Counted from the stretch's first letter, positions 14,552-22,836 are shown. The stretch is DNA of 32,583 bases from Selenomonadaceae bacterium (GCA_017427545.1 JAFRSO010000088.1:1-32583); one strand, 5' to 3'. Numbers and translations are program-made. Notes: a model not told the origin generated them from the sequence alone.

Positions 14552-14929
14552 TCACCTTAACGCCGTGATGATTAAACCGCCGATTGCCGCCATAATCGCC
14601 CCGACTCCTATCATCGTCTGAACAAAATTACTGTGCAGTTGTTTAGTAAATTCTTTAGCGTTGGCGTCGACTTTTTCATAAAACCGCTGATTCATCTCGT
14701 GCATTTTGGCATCTTGCTTTTCCTGCATAGCTTTCATTTCGGCATCTTGCTTTTCCTGCATAGCTTTCATTTCGGCATCGTGTTTGGCTTGCATAGCGTC
14801 TTGCCTCTCCCACAAACGCCGCATATCCTCGCGCTGTTGTTGAGCTTCTTGCATAAACAATTCAAACTTAGTTTCAAGGCTGGTCAAACGATTTTCAATG
14901 CCTACGTTGATTCTTTCTTGGTCAGTCAT
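14552..14929 (-). CDS. Coiled-coil protein with C-terminal membrane anchor (paralogue 1)
   Basis: Function not recognised. The 125-residue protein begins MTDQERINVGIENRL, continues as a charged coiled coil including an exact repeat of 11 residues (AEMKAMQEKQD twice, about 52-73), then QRFYEKVDANAKEFTKQLH and a hydrophobic tail TMIGVGAIMAAIGGLIITALR (outline, about 104-124) that should span the membrane. Its C-terminal half is nearly identical to the next gene upstream, which is a tandem duplicate. GGAGGTG lies before the ATG. The layout, helical rod plus tail anchor, recalls phage lysis accessory proteins and Borrelia Bdr proteins, but no homology is claimed. It lies four bases before rbgA. 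Confidence 0.75.
   Translation of the reverse strand: MTDQERINVGIENRLTSLETKFELFMQEAQQQREDMRRLWERQDAMQAKHDAEMKAMQEKQDAEMKAMQEKQDAKMHEMNQRFYEKVDANAKEFTKQLHSNFVQTMIGVGAIMAAIGGLIITALR
14711..14776. repeat. Perfect 33-base tandem repeat inside the coiled-coil gene
   Basis: The block 14711-14743 is repeated exactly at 14744-14776 and encodes the duplicated 11-residue unit of paralogue 1. Perfect identity points to recent expansion by slippage or recombination. Confidence 0.9.
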
Positions 14930-14967
14930 TTAAAACACCTCCTGACAACCGCAGCTTATCCTGATTT

Positions 14968-15354
14968 TCATCTCAACACCGTGATGATTAAACCGCCGAT
15001 TGCCGCCATAATCGCCCCGACTCCTATCATCGTCTGTACAAAATTGCTGTGCAATTGTTTAGTAAATTCTTTGGCGTTGGCGTCGACTTTTTCATAAAAC
15101 CGCTGATTCATCTCGTGCATTTTGGCATCTTGCTTGGCTTGAATTTCATCTTGCCGCTTCTGCAATTCTTTCATTTCGGCATCATGCTTAGCTTGCATAG
15201 CGTCTTGCCTCTCCCACAAACGCCGCATATCCTCGCGCTGTTGTTGAGATTCGGCAATAAATACGTCGACTTTCATCATTACATTGTCAATTCGTGCATT
15301 TTGCGCATCAATTTGCCGCTGAAGATTTTCATTAATTCTTTCCTGATCAGTCAT
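14968..15354 (-). CDS. Coiled-coil protein with C-terminal membrane anchor (paralogue 2)
   Basis: The 128-residue protein is a tandem duplicate of the downstream gene. Shared parts are MTDQERIN, the block QQQREDMRRLWERQDAMQ, and the whole C-terminus from QDAKMHEMNQRF through the membrane tail, which ends TVLR instead of TALR. The centre differs (ELQKRQDEIQAKQD in place of the 11-residue repeats), as does the region after the first eight residues. GGGGGTG precedes the ATG, but these bases form the 3' arm of a stable hairpin (15360-15398), so translation may depend on how that hairpin folds. Function unknown. Confidence 0.75.
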   Translation of the reverse strand: MTDQERINENLQRQIDAQNARIDNVMMKVDVFIAESQQQREDMRRLWERQDAMQAKHDAEMKELQKRQDEIQAKQDAKMHEMNQRFYEKVDANAKEFTKQLHSNFVQTMIGVGAIMAAIGGLIITVLR

Positions 15355-15359
15355 TTAAA

Positions 15360-15398
15360 ACACCCCCTGACACGGATATTTTACCATGCAGGAGGCGT
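15360..15398 (-). terminator. Hairpin/terminator after comEA that covers the next ribosome binding site
   Basis: On the minus strand 15389-15398 pairs with 15360-15369 over 10 bases (two wobble pairs), and inside it 15384-15388 pairs with 15371-15375. Four T follow on minus, six on plus. It begins four bases after the comEA stop. Its downstream arm contains the GGGGGTG used by the coiled-coil gene at 15354. Confidence 0.6.
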
Positions 15399-15401
15399 TT
15401 T

Positions 15402-15950
15402 TTAAATAGTGATTTTATCTTTAAGGGCGTCGAATTTTTTTTGACCGATGCCGCGAACGTTTTTTAGTTCGTCAATGGTTTTGAATTTACCGTTTTGCTC
15501 GCGATAGTCGATAATTCTTTGCGCCATTGCCGGCCCGATACCTTTGAGCGTGGCAAGTTGTTCAACGTCGGCAGTGTTTATGTTGACGAGGTCGCCCGAA
15601 CTTGTGCCGGAAAAATTTTTCTCTTGCAACAAAATTTCTTTGGTCGGAATGTGAATGTGTTGACCGTCGGTGAGTTTTTCAGCCAAATTTACGGCGTCAG
15701 CGTCCGCCAAATCAGTCATGCCGCCCGCCTTATTCACGGCGTCAACAAGGTGCAAGTCGCCGTTGTCTTCGAGTTCGACGACGGAAATATTTTCCACTTG
15801 CCCCGAAACATAGACGCTGATTTTTTTGACGGGCGGAGGTGGCGGTTTAAGCGGCGGAGTGTCGTCTTCCATGAACCCGATTAAAAACAAAATTCCCAGC
15901 GCGGCCATGCAGGTAATTCCGAAGGCGATTAAAAATTTTTTCTTAAACAT
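15402..15950 (-). CDS. comEA: ComEA-like DNA-binding competence protein
   Basis: ComEA binds incoming double-stranded DNA at the cell surface during natural transformation. The 182-residue protein has an N-terminal membrane anchor (about 6-26), a proline-rich spacer (PPLKPPPPP), an SLBB-like domain (ISVYVSGQVENISVVELEDN to IHIPT, about 43-103) and a C-terminal helix-hairpin-helix pair: VNINTADVEQLATLKGIGPAMAQRI (outline) and FKTIDELKNVRGIGQKKFDALK. The ATG lies in the last codons of serA (8-base overlap), so it is translated by coupling. No ComEC or ComEB follows; a hairpin terminator lies just downstream. Confidence 0.9.
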   Translation of the reverse strand: MFKKKFLIAFGITCMAALGILFLIGFMEDDTPPLKPPPPPVKKISVYVSGQVENISVVELEDNGDLHLVDAVNKAGGMTDLADADAVNLAEKLTDGQHIHIPTKEILLQEKNFSGTSSGDLVNINTADVEQLATLKGIGPAMAQRIIDYREQNGKFKTIDELKNVRGIGQKKFDALKDKITI

Positions 15951-17520
15951 CGTAGGCGACGGGCGTCACGTCAAAAATCGGCTCAAGATTTTTCATGTCG
16001 GCGAGGACGTGTTGCGAAATCGGATTGTCGACAGTCAAAACCATGAGGCTCGTACCTTCAATCGCAGTCTTGCCGACTTGCATACCGGAAATATTTACGC
16101 CGTGTTTGGCAAGGAGAGTTCCAACCAATCCGATAACGCCGGGGCGGTTAATGTGCGGGCAAATTAAAATTCTTGCGTGAGGGTCGACATCGACGCGGAA
16201 ATTATTTATCTCGACAATGCGTCCGTCGTTGCCGAAAAGCGTACCCGTCACGATATTTCCGTTAGCCGAAACCGTCACGAGGTTTGCAAAGTCGCGGGCA
16301 ATGCTAGATTTAATTTCGGAAAGGTGAATGCCGCGTTCAGCCGCCAAAATATTTGCGTTGACGAGATTGACGTTGGTATCAAGCGCGGTCGCAAGCATAC
16401 CTTTAAGCACGGCGGTTGAAATCAGGCTTGAATTCATGTCAGCGATTTTGCCGTTGATTTTGACTTGAACGCTGGAAATCGGCTCCTTGCTCATGCCGGT
16501 AATTGTGCGTCCGAGGCGTTCGGCAAGGTCAAGATAAGGCGCAAGCTTTTCGAGGACGTGACTTGGAATGTGCGGAAGATTTACGGCGGTTGCGACGGGG
16601 CGATTGTTCAGCGCGTCGATAATTCCCTTTGCCACGTCGACTGAAACGCCGATTTGCGCTTCAACTGTTGAGGCTCCGAGGTGCGGCGTCAAAATTATAT
16701 TCGGCAAATTTCTTAGCGGCGAATCTTCAGCAAGCGGTTCATTCTCAAAAACGTCAATGGCCGCGCCTGCAATAATTTTTTCCGTCAAGGCAGTTGCAAG
16801 ATCGGCTTCATTGATAATGCCGCCGCGCGCGCAGTTAATCAGTCGGACAGTTGGTTTCATGATTTTCATCTGCTCAAGGGAAATCATATCGCGAGTTTTA
16901 TTCGTCAGCGGCATATGGACGGTTATAAAATCTGCCCGGCGGAAAAGTTCATCAAGCTCAAGCATGGTGACGCCGAGATTTTTGGCACGTTCAGCACTGA
17001 CGAACGGATCATAAGCGATAACGTTCATGTCGAAAGATTGCGCACGTTTGGCGACACCTGCACCGATTTTACCCAGCCCGATAATCGCCAGCGTTTTATT
17101 TCTAAGTTCGACGCCGACGAATTTTTTTCTATCCCAACCGCCCGCGTGCATGATTTGATTGGCCTGCGGAATATTTCGGCTGACAGCAAGCATCATTGCA
17201 AAGGTATGTTCGGTTGCAGCGATTGTGTTACCGTCGGGCGAATTGATGACGATAATGCCGCGTTCAGTCGCCGCTTGAATGTCGATATTGTCGACGCCGA
17301 CTCCCGCCCTGCCAATAATTTTTAAATTCGTGCCGCGTTCCAAAACATCAGCCGTAACTTTCGAGGCACTGCGGACAATCAACGCGTCGAACTTCGGGAT
17401 AATCTCCAAAAGTTCTTCGTGAGAAATTTTGTCGCGAACTTCGACGTTGAAAGTTTTTCTGAGCTGTTCGATACCTTCGTTGGCGATACCGTCTGCCGCC
17501 AAAATATTAAACGTGTTCAT
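15943..17520 (-). CDS. serA: D-3-phosphoglycerate dehydrogenase
   Basis: SerA oxidises 3-phosphoglycerate with NAD+, the first committed step of serine synthesis. The 525-residue protein is the long form: substrate domain with IVRSASKVT and GRAGVGVDNID, NAD-binding domain with IIGLGKIGAGVA, NCARGGIINEADL (substrate arginine), FENEP and the catalytic pair ending TPHLGAST, then an intervening domain (about 320-450) and a C-terminal ACT domain (HINRPGVIGLVGTLLAKHGVNISGM in outline), which commonly senses serine. AAGGGAGA lies before the ATG. It is separated from the glycosyltransferase upstream by heptad element H7. Confidence 0.96.
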   Translation of the reverse strand: MNTFNILAADGIANEGIEQLRKTFNVEVRDKISHEELLEIIPKFDALIVRSASKVTADVLERGTNLKIIGRAGVGVDNIDIQAATERGIIVINSPDGNTIAATEHTFAMMLAVSRNIPQANQIMHAGGWDRKKFVGVELRNKTLAIIGLGKIGAGVAKRAQSFDMNVIAYDPFVSAERAKNLGVTMLELDELFRRADFITVHMPLTNKTRDMISLEQMKIMKPTVRLINCARGGIINEADLATALTEKIIAGAAIDVFENEPLAEDSPLRNLPNIILTPHLGASTVEAQIGVSVDVAKGIIDALNNRPVATAVNLPHIPSHVLEKLAPYLDLAERLGRTITGMSKEPISSVQVKINGKIADMNSSLISTAVLKGMLATALDTNVNLVNANILAAERGIHLSEIKSSIARDFANLVTVSANGNIVTGTLFGNDGRIVEINNFRVDVDPHARILICPHINRPGVIGLVGTLLAKHGVNISGMQVGKTAIEGTSLMVLTVDNPISQHVLADMKNLEPIFDVTPVAYDV

Positions 17521-17539
17521 TGTAAATCAGTCTCCCTTC

Positions 17540-17627
17540 TTAGGAACTAGTAATTAGGAACTAGGAACTAGTAGGGATTAGGGAATAGTAAAAACTAGTT
17601 CCTAGTTCCCAGTTCCTAGTCCCTAAA
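17540..17627. repeat. Heptad-repeat element H7 (large hairpin, overlaps a gene end)
   Basis: The left arm (17540-17590) has AACTAGG and AATTAGG type units; the right arm (17596-17626) has TAGTTCC and CAGTTCC. The arms are complementary over more than 20 bases. The right arm contains the stop codon of the glycosyltransferase gene (17616). Confidence 0.88.
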
Positions 17628-18617
17628 ATCAGTATTTCGTTCAATCGGTCGGAATTGCGGCGCGTAAATCATGCGCTTACCGTCAATCTCGTCGACAAGA
17701 TAAATCGGTCGGTGTTTGCTCTCGTGAAAAATTTGCCCCAAATACTCGCCGATAATCCCCAGCGATAAAATTTGTATGCCGCCGAGGAATAACATCACCG
17801 TCATTAAAGTCGGATAGCCCGCAACCGGGTCGCCGTATAAAATCGCCATTGCCAGGACGAAAATCATGTAGAGCATTGCGCCGAATGAAATTGTTATTCC
17901 GAGGAAAGTCATCAATCGCAGCGGCGCGGTCGTAAATGACGTCATGCCCTTCATTGCCAAATTGAACAGCGCAAAATAATTCCACGTCGTAGTTCCGGCA
18001 GCTCGCGGTTGAACTTCAAACGGGATTTCTTTTTTGCGATAGCCGACCCATGTAAACAAACCTTTCGTGAACCGCTGATTCTCCCGCATGAGTTTTAACG
18101 CCTCAATGCATCTTCTGTCCAATAAGCGGAAGTCCCCAACGTCGCGTTGCATTTCGTAAGACGTACTGAATTTTTTCATGACGGCGTAGAAAAGATTCGC
18201 ACAACTCCTCTTGAGCCACGTCTCACCTGCGCGATCAACACGCTTTGCACAAACATCGTCGTAACCTTCCCGCCACCACTTAATCATTTCGGCGATAGAC
18301 TGCGGCGGATGTTGTAAATCGGCGTCCATGATAATCACCGCGTCGCCGTCAGCATAATCAATGCCCGCCATCATTGCAGATTCCTTGCCGAAATTCCGCG
18401 AAAGGCTGATATAAGTTACGTCGTCATGAGCGGCGGAAAGTGCGCGGAGTTTGTCGAGTGTGGAATCACGGCTGCCGTCGTTGACGAAAATATAATTGAA
18501 TCGGCAGTCGGAAATTTTTTCAACATGCTCCTGCACCGCCGGATAAAACATATCGATAACTTCTTCCTCGTTATAGCAAGGAACGACGATTGTAATTTTG
18601 TCCATAAATTTTTTCAC
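17616..18617 (-). CDS. GtrB-like polyprenyl-phosphate glycosyltransferase (GT2), copy A
   Basis: The family moves a sugar from a nucleotide donor to undecaprenyl phosphate on the inner face of the membrane. The 333-residue protein has ITIVVPCYNEEEV, NDGSRDSTLD, SRNFGKESAMMAGIDYA, the donor/metal motif IMDADLQHPP, and two C-terminal membrane helices (about 235-265 and 275-300) followed by GEYLGQIFHESKHRP, all typical of GtrB. The GTG at 18617 overlaps the M50 protease stop in GTGA; an ATG at 18605 is an alternative start. The last residues and stop codon come from heptad element H7. The sugar is unknown. Confidence 0.88.
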   Translation of the reverse strand: MKKFMDKITIVVPCYNEEEVIDMFYPAVQEHVEKISDCRFNYIFVNDGSRDSTLDKLRALSAAHDDVTYISLSRNFGKESAMMAGIDYADGDAVIIMDADLQHPPQSIAEMIKWWREGYDDVCAKRVDRAGETWLKRSCANLFYAVMKKFSTSYEMQRDVGDFRLLDRRCIEALKLMRENQRFTKGLFTWVGYRKKEIPFEVQPRAAGTTTWNYFALFNLAMKGMTSFTTAPLRLMTFLGITISFGAMLYMIFVLAMAILYGDPVAGYPTLMTVMLFLGGIQILSLGIIGEYLGQIFHESKHRPIYLVDEIDGKRMIYAPQFRPIERNTDFRD

Positions 18618-19249
18618 AGCAGAATGTTGACGATACTTTGGAACAGCGCGAAGATTACTCTTTGCAGCGGCACGAAAACATAACTCAATACCGGCGTTGC
18701 AATGATTATCAGCAGGAAAATGAAGCTGTAACGTTCGAGCCGTTCATATGCCCGCGCCATTTCGTAAGGCAAAATATTTCGCAGGATATGTGAGCCGTCG
18801 AGCGGTGGAATCGGCAACATGTTAAAAATCGCGAAGTTGATATTGTAGACGATTATCAGGTTGAAGACGACGAGCAGTCCTTCCGAGAGCGGGAAGTCGA
18901 GTTTCGCCATAAAGACCAAAATTATCAGCGCGATAAACGACGTGATTAAATTTGATGCGGGGCCGGCCAGTGAAACTAAAATATCGTCGCGGCGGGGGTT
19001 GGAAAAATTCATCGGGTTTATTTGAACGGGTTTAGCCCAACCGAAATGAACTAGGAAAAGCATAGCCAATCCAATCGGGTCGACGTGCGCGGCAGGATTG
19101 AGCGTCAAGCGTCCTTGCATACGCGGCGTATAATCTCCGAGTGCGACGGCAACTCTGGCGTGGGCGTATTCGTGAACGACCATCGCAATGACAATGCCGG
19201 GTAAGCCCGCAACTAAAGTTGTCAAAAAGCCGCCAATATCATCAAACAT
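18614..19249 (-). CDS. Site-2 protease family (M50) membrane metallopeptidase
   Basis: The 211-residue protein has four to five membrane segments. The zinc motif HEYAH (residues 26-30) lies in the first helix, followed by RMQGRLTLNPAAHVDPIG, and the third zinc ligand is in FNMLPIPPLDGSHIL. This matches the short M50 proteins of the YwhC/FtsH-independent site-2 protease group, with no PDZ domain. The ATG at 19249 is seven bases after GGAGG; the preceding TTG is too close. Such enzymes cut within membrane helices of small proteins or anti-sigma factors. Its place between two GtrB-like genes suggests a link with envelope glycosylation, but no substrate is visible. Confidence 0.9.
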   Translation of the reverse strand: MFDDIGGFLTTLVAGLPGIVIAMVVHEYAHARVAVALGDYTPRMQGRLTLNPAAHVDPIGLAMLFLVHFGWAKPVQINPMNFSNPRRDDILVSLAGPASNLITSFIALIILVFMAKLDFPLSEGLLVVFNLIIVYNINFAIFNMLPIPPLDGSHILRNILPYEMARAYERLERYSFIFLLIIIATPVLSYVFVPLQRVIFALFQSIVNILL

Positions 19250-19264
19250 CAAAGCACCTCCGGT

Positions 19265-19292
19265 TTAGCTGTTAGCTGCTAGCTGTTAGTTT
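19265..19292. repeat. Heptad-repeat element H8 (single arm)
   Basis: Four tandem units of TTAGCTG / CTAGCTG / TTAGTTT type. The last unit contains the stop codon of the GtrB-like gene at 19286; the element lies just upstream of the M50 ribosome binding site. Confidence 0.82.
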
Positions 19293-20230
19293 AAAAATTC
19301 CTCAACGATAAAACGCGGGCGTCGTTTCGTCTCAAGATAAATTTTCCCGACGTATTCGCCGACAATGCCGACTGATAGGAGAATCAATCCTCCGATAAAC
19401 CACAGCGAAGCCAGCATACTTGACCAGCCGGGAACTGTGTAGCCGAAAAAATATTCGTAAAGCGTCCAGAGAATCACGAGAAAACTTATCGAACTCATCG
19501 CAATTCCCAAAGTCGTAATCATGCGAATCGGCTCAACCGTCAGCGAAGTTATCCCTTGGAACGCGAAGAATAACATTTTCTTCAGCGGATATTTACTTTT
19601 GCCGGCAAAACGTTCCGCCCGTTCATAGTAGACGATTGCCGACGGGTAGCCGATCATCGGGACAATTCCGCGCAAAAATAAATTCACTTCGCCGAACTCC
19701 GCCAGCCCGTCCAAAGCTCGACGGCTCATTAATCGATAATCGGCGTGATTGTTGACGATATCGCCGCCCAAAAATTTTATCAGCTTGTAAAAACTTTCCG
19801 CCGTGAATCGCTTAAAAAACGTATCAGTCGCCCGCTTACTTCGCACGCCGTAAACAATGTCGAAGCCTTCCGCGAATTTGGCAATCATCTCGTCAATCGC
19901 GTTGATGTCGTCTTGCAAGTCGGCGTCCATTGAAATAACCATGTCCGCACAATTTTTGACAGTCATCAATCCGGCAAGCAAGGCGTTTTGATGTCCGCGA
20001 TTTCGGGAAAGATTTATGCCGGAAAAGATTTTATCCTGCCCGTGAAGTTCACGAATAATCTGCCACGTCGAATCTTTGGAGCCGTCGTTGACGAAGACAA
20101 TCCGACTTTGCGGAGAAATTTTTTCGGCGTCAATCAGCGTCAAAAATTTCTCTTGCAAACGCTTGGCAGTCTCGCGCAAAACTTCCTGCTCATTGTAGCA
20201 CGGAATGACCGCGTATAAAATCTTACTCAT
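19286..20230 (-). CDS. GtrB-like polyprenyl-phosphate glycosyltransferase (GT2), copy B
   Basis: The 314-residue protein is a second GtrB relative: AVIPCYNEQEVLRETAKRL, FVNDGSKDSTWQII, SRNRGHQNALLAGL, the motif ISMDADLQDD, NNHADYRLMSRRALD, then two C-terminal membrane helices and GEYVGKIYLETKRRPRFIVEE. It differs enough from copy A that the two are not a recent duplication and may use different sugars. It starts 13 bases after AAGGATT, four bases from the end of the GT-C-like gene upstream. Together they resemble a gtr cluster in which GtrB loads a lipid carrier and the multi-span protein transfers the sugar outside. Confidence 0.9.
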   Translation of the reverse strand: MSKILYAVIPCYNEQEVLRETAKRLQEKFLTLIDAEKISPQSRIVFVNDGSKDSTWQIIRELHGQDKIFSGINLSRNRGHQNALLAGLMTVKNCADMVISMDADLQDDINAIDEMIAKFAEGFDIVYGVRSKRATDTFFKRFTAESFYKLIKFLGGDIVNNHADYRLMSRRALDGLAEFGEVNLFLRGIVPMIGYPSAIVYYERAERFAGKSKYPLKKMLFFAFQGITSLTVEPIRMITTLGIAMSSISFLVILWTLYEYFFGYTVPGWSSMLASLWFIGGLILLSVGIVGEYVGKIYLETKRRPRFIVEEFLN

Positions 20231-20233
20231 AAA

Positions 20234-22129
20234 TTAATCCTTGAAATGCTCGTGCTTGTACGCCTCAAAACGATTTTTAAACAGCTCGTCTTGATTCGGG
20301 TACAGCTCGACAAAAATTTTTTCCACGTAATCAATATCGGACTTCTCGAACGGCGAAATTTTCTCGTAAACCTTAAACGTCACGGACGAAACTCCTTGCG
20401 TTTCAGGGCGGAAGGTGTATTCGCGAATTTTCTTGAAGTGCTTGGAAATCGGCGTGGAGTTTGTCATAACTTCGGCCAGCTTGACGACGACTGATTGATC
20501 TTGCTCGCGCAGATGAATTTGCAACGGGTCGGAGACAATGACAAAATCCGCGTCGAAAAAGTGAATCGGGAAGCCTTCGCGCAAATCGACTTCGGCAATG
20601 TTCATGAGAGCGGGCAAGGCGTTATCCTTCTCCGGCAGATAAAGTTTCGTGAAGCTGTGACCGTTGTAGAGGCCGTTGCTCGTCAGCGCGTAAATTTTTT
20701 TATCGGCACCCGCAAGATTATCCATGTCGCTCACGAATTTTTTAAAGTCGTCAATGTCGTGGCGGACGGGCAAGAAATATTCCTGGTTGAGTATGCCGCC
20801 GAGGTTATAATTTTCGGAATAGGGCTGGACGAAATTTATCATCAAGAACAAGCTCAATGCCACGCCGATAATTTTTTTCCGCGCAGAGGCGAATGCAATC
20901 AGCAGGGCGATTGTAAATGCGAACGGCAAAATTATCGTGTAGAAATGCTGCCTGTCCATGAGCTGAACTTTGCAGATTAAAAGCGGCGGAATGATTGTCC
21001 ACGCCAACAAAAATATCGTGAGTGCGGAAAATTTTCTGCTGAAGAGACTTACGATTGCTCCGAGGGCAAAAAGTATGTAAGTCAAATATCCCAGATAGCC
21101 CATGTGGAAATAAAATCTTTGACTGAAGTCGTAACCGTGACCGTATGCGGAATATGCCGTGCCGATGTCGTAAGTCAGCGCGTGTTTTACGAACGTGAAG
21201 AACAGCGGCAAAATCATCACGAGTATAGCGGCTCCGAGGAAGAAATATTTTTTGAGCAGCATCACCAAATCCGCCAGAAGTGCCCGTTCTTGAAAGCCGG
21301 AAACTATTATGTAAAGCGTGTAGCCCGAAAAAATTCCGATGAGCATGTAAACTGCCGTCCGCGCCTGAAAGACTGCGCAAATACACAGCAGGGCTAGAAA
21401 TATCAAGCGGTCGCGTTGCAGCTGTGACTTGTTGAGGCTCAAAAGCATTGAGAAAATTACTGCGCCGGGCAGTAAGATTGAAACGTTCGCGTAGCCGATG
21501 AAAATTGGAATCTCGAACGCGGGGAAGAGTAAAATTATCGTCATCAACGCGGAGCACGGAAATAATCTTACGCCGGCATTTTCAAAGATGGTTTTGAAGG
21601 TCGCCGCCGCAATGAAAATCGCGGGCAATGCAAACATTATCCAGACGTAAAGTTCATAGCAGAGAAAACTTTTGCCGAAAATGTGCATGGGCAACGCAAT
21701 CAACATCGGCAGAAAATTATTATAGTCCAAGTGATTTATTGACCAGCGCAACTCTTTTATTGCGCGATAAGGGTCGGTGAAAGTCACTTGCTCGCAATAA
21801 ATCGCCGGCTCCCACGTCTCAAGTGAATCACTCGTGTAAATCGTGTGCGTTGAATTTATCATGAAGACGATAAATCCCGTCGCCAATGCCGCAACGATTA
21901 AAATTCTCGGCCAGTCGTTGATTAAAATTTCGCGGAAATTTACGTTGCAAAATGTCAGCGAACGATAAATCACGAAGTAATAGCCGCCCAATAAAAGCAA
22001 GCATAAAATTGTTCCCGCCAGCCACGGCAAAAATTTAGTAATCAGCACGACGAGGATTGCAACTCCGACAATCGCCACGAGTGGTCGAGAAAATTTTTTA
22101 TCGGCAAATTTTTTGACAGGCAAATTCAT
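20234..22129 (-). CDS. Multi-span membrane protein, probable GT-C glycosyltransferase (GtrS-like)
   Basis: The 631-residue protein has about eleven to twelve predicted membrane helices up to residue ~440 and a soluble C-terminal region of about 190 residues. The first large outside loop contains SDSLETWEPAIYCEQ and DYNNFLPMLIALPMHIFG; a DxD/ExD-like acidic pair in this loop is usual for GT-C enzymes that use lipid-linked sugars. No family is recognised with certainty. The ATG at 22129 lies seven bases after GGAGG. It is followed after four bases by GtrB copy B, which supports a role as the outer transferase that uses its product, in the manner of GtrS. A polymerase or an unrelated membrane protein cannot be excluded. 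Confidence 0.6.
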   Translation of the reverse strand: MNLPVKKFADKKFSRPLVAIVGVAILVVLITKFLPWLAGTILCLLLLGGYYFVIYRSLTFCNVNFREILINDWPRILIVAALATGFIVFMINSTHTIYTSDSLETWEPAIYCEQVTFTDPYRAIKELRWSINHLDYNNFLPMLIALPMHIFGKSFLCYELYVWIMFALPAIFIAAATFKTIFENAGVRLFPCSALMTIILLFPAFEIPIFIGYANVSILLPGAVIFSMLLSLNKSQLQRDRLIFLALLCICAVFQARTAVYMLIGIFSGYTLYIIVSGFQERALLADLVMLLKKYFFLGAAILVMILPLFFTFVKHALTYDIGTAYSAYGHGYDFSQRFYFHMGYLGYLTYILFALGAIVSLFSRKFSALTIFLLAWTIIPPLLICKVQLMDRQHFYTIILPFAFTIALLIAFASARKKIIGVALSLFLMINFVQPYSENYNLGGILNQEYFLPVRHDIDDFKKFVSDMDNLAGADKKIYALTSNGLYNGHSFTKLYLPEKDNALPALMNIAEVDLREGFPIHFFDADFVIVSDPLQIHLREQDQSVVVKLAEVMTNSTPISKHFKKIREYTFRPETQGVSSVTFKVYEKISPFEKSDIDYVEKIFVELYPNQDELFKNRFEAYKHEHFKD

Positions 22130-22144
22130 TGTCAAACCTCCGCG

Positions 22145-22711
22145 TCATTTTTTGAGGAAGACTTGCTTGGCGAGGAGCAAAATTGATACGGCGGATTTTG
22201 CGTCGTAAATTTTTCCCGACTCAACCATTTGAACTGCGGCGGTCAGCGGAATTTTTACGGCGTTGATAAATTCGTCGGAATCGGGATGAATTTTACCGGG
22301 CGTCAAATCACTTGCGGCGTAAAGATGAATATATTCGTCTGTGAAACCGACAGTCGTGGCAATCGTCGTGAGCTTCCAAAATTTTCCCGCAGTGTAACCG
22401 GTCTCCTCCGAAAGTTCACGCTTTGCACACTCGATAGGATCTTCGCCGAGCTTGTCAAGTTTACCGGCGGGGACTTCAAGCGTGACTTTTCCGACGGGAT
22501 AACGAAATTGGCGGACGAGGATAATTTGATTGTCGGGCAGGAGCGGAATAACTGCCGATGCGCCGGGGTGTTTAATCCATTCACGAGTTGCCCTGTGACC
22601 GTTCGGCAATTCGACTTCATCTTTGCGAACGTGAAGGAGTACGCCGTCAAATACCGACTCACTCGAAATTTTTTTCTCGACCAAATTTTTATCTTCGTTA
22701 TCAATCAACAT
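22145..22711 (-). CDS. Nudix hydrolase, ADP-ribose pyrophosphatase type
   Basis: The 188-residue protein has HPGASAVIPLLPDNQIILVRQFRYPVGKVTLEVPAGKLDK (outline) leading into the Nudix box, whose core ECAKRELSEETGYTAGKFW carries the metal-binding glutamates, and the downstream FTDEYIHLYAASDL typical of ADP-ribose pyrophosphatases. It would split ADP-ribose or a related nucleotide sugar to AMP and ribose 5-phosphate. The start is ATG 22711 after AAGGAGCG; an ATG 45 bases earlier has no site. It is the first gene of the minus-strand cluster and is divergent from the lytic transglycosylase. Confidence 0.9.
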   Translation of the reverse strand: MLIDNEDKNLVEKKISSESVFDGVLLHVRKDEVELPNGHRATREWIKHPGASAVIPLLPDNQIILVRQFRYPVGKVTLEVPAGKLDKLGEDPIECAKRELSEETGYTAGKFWKLTTIATTVGFTDEYIHLYAASDLTPGKIHPDSDEFINAVKIPLTAAVQMVESGKIYDAKSAVSILLLAKQVFLKK

Positions 22712-22733
22712 TTTTAATCGCTCCTTAAAAGTT

Positions 22734-22807
22734 TTGTGGTAAATATTTTGCCACAACGCGGAATTTTTTACAATACAATTTTGCCGAATGAAATTCTGTG
22801 ATATAAT
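22734..22807 (+). promoter_or_regulatory. Divergent control region with extended -10 promoter for the transglycosylase
   Basis: TGATATAAT (TATAAT at 22802-22807) is an extended -10 site 30 bases before the GTG of the transglycosylase; the -35 is poor. Farther left, TTGTGG (22734-22739) and CCACAA (22751-22756) form a 6-base inverted repeat with an 11-base centre, upstream of the Nudix gene start, and could be an operator. Confidence 0.5.
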
Positions 22808-22836
22808 CGGGAAAATTTTTGCAGGAGGTTGGTAAC

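Noticed and set aside
14711..14776. Possible CRISPR-like repeats
   Set aside because: The two 33-base units are directly adjacent without spacers and encode an 11-residue duplication.
20805..21557. 250-codon open frame in another minus frame inside the GT-C-like gene
   Set aside because: The product is low-complexity and basic, with no start signal; the real frame has convincing membrane helices throughout.
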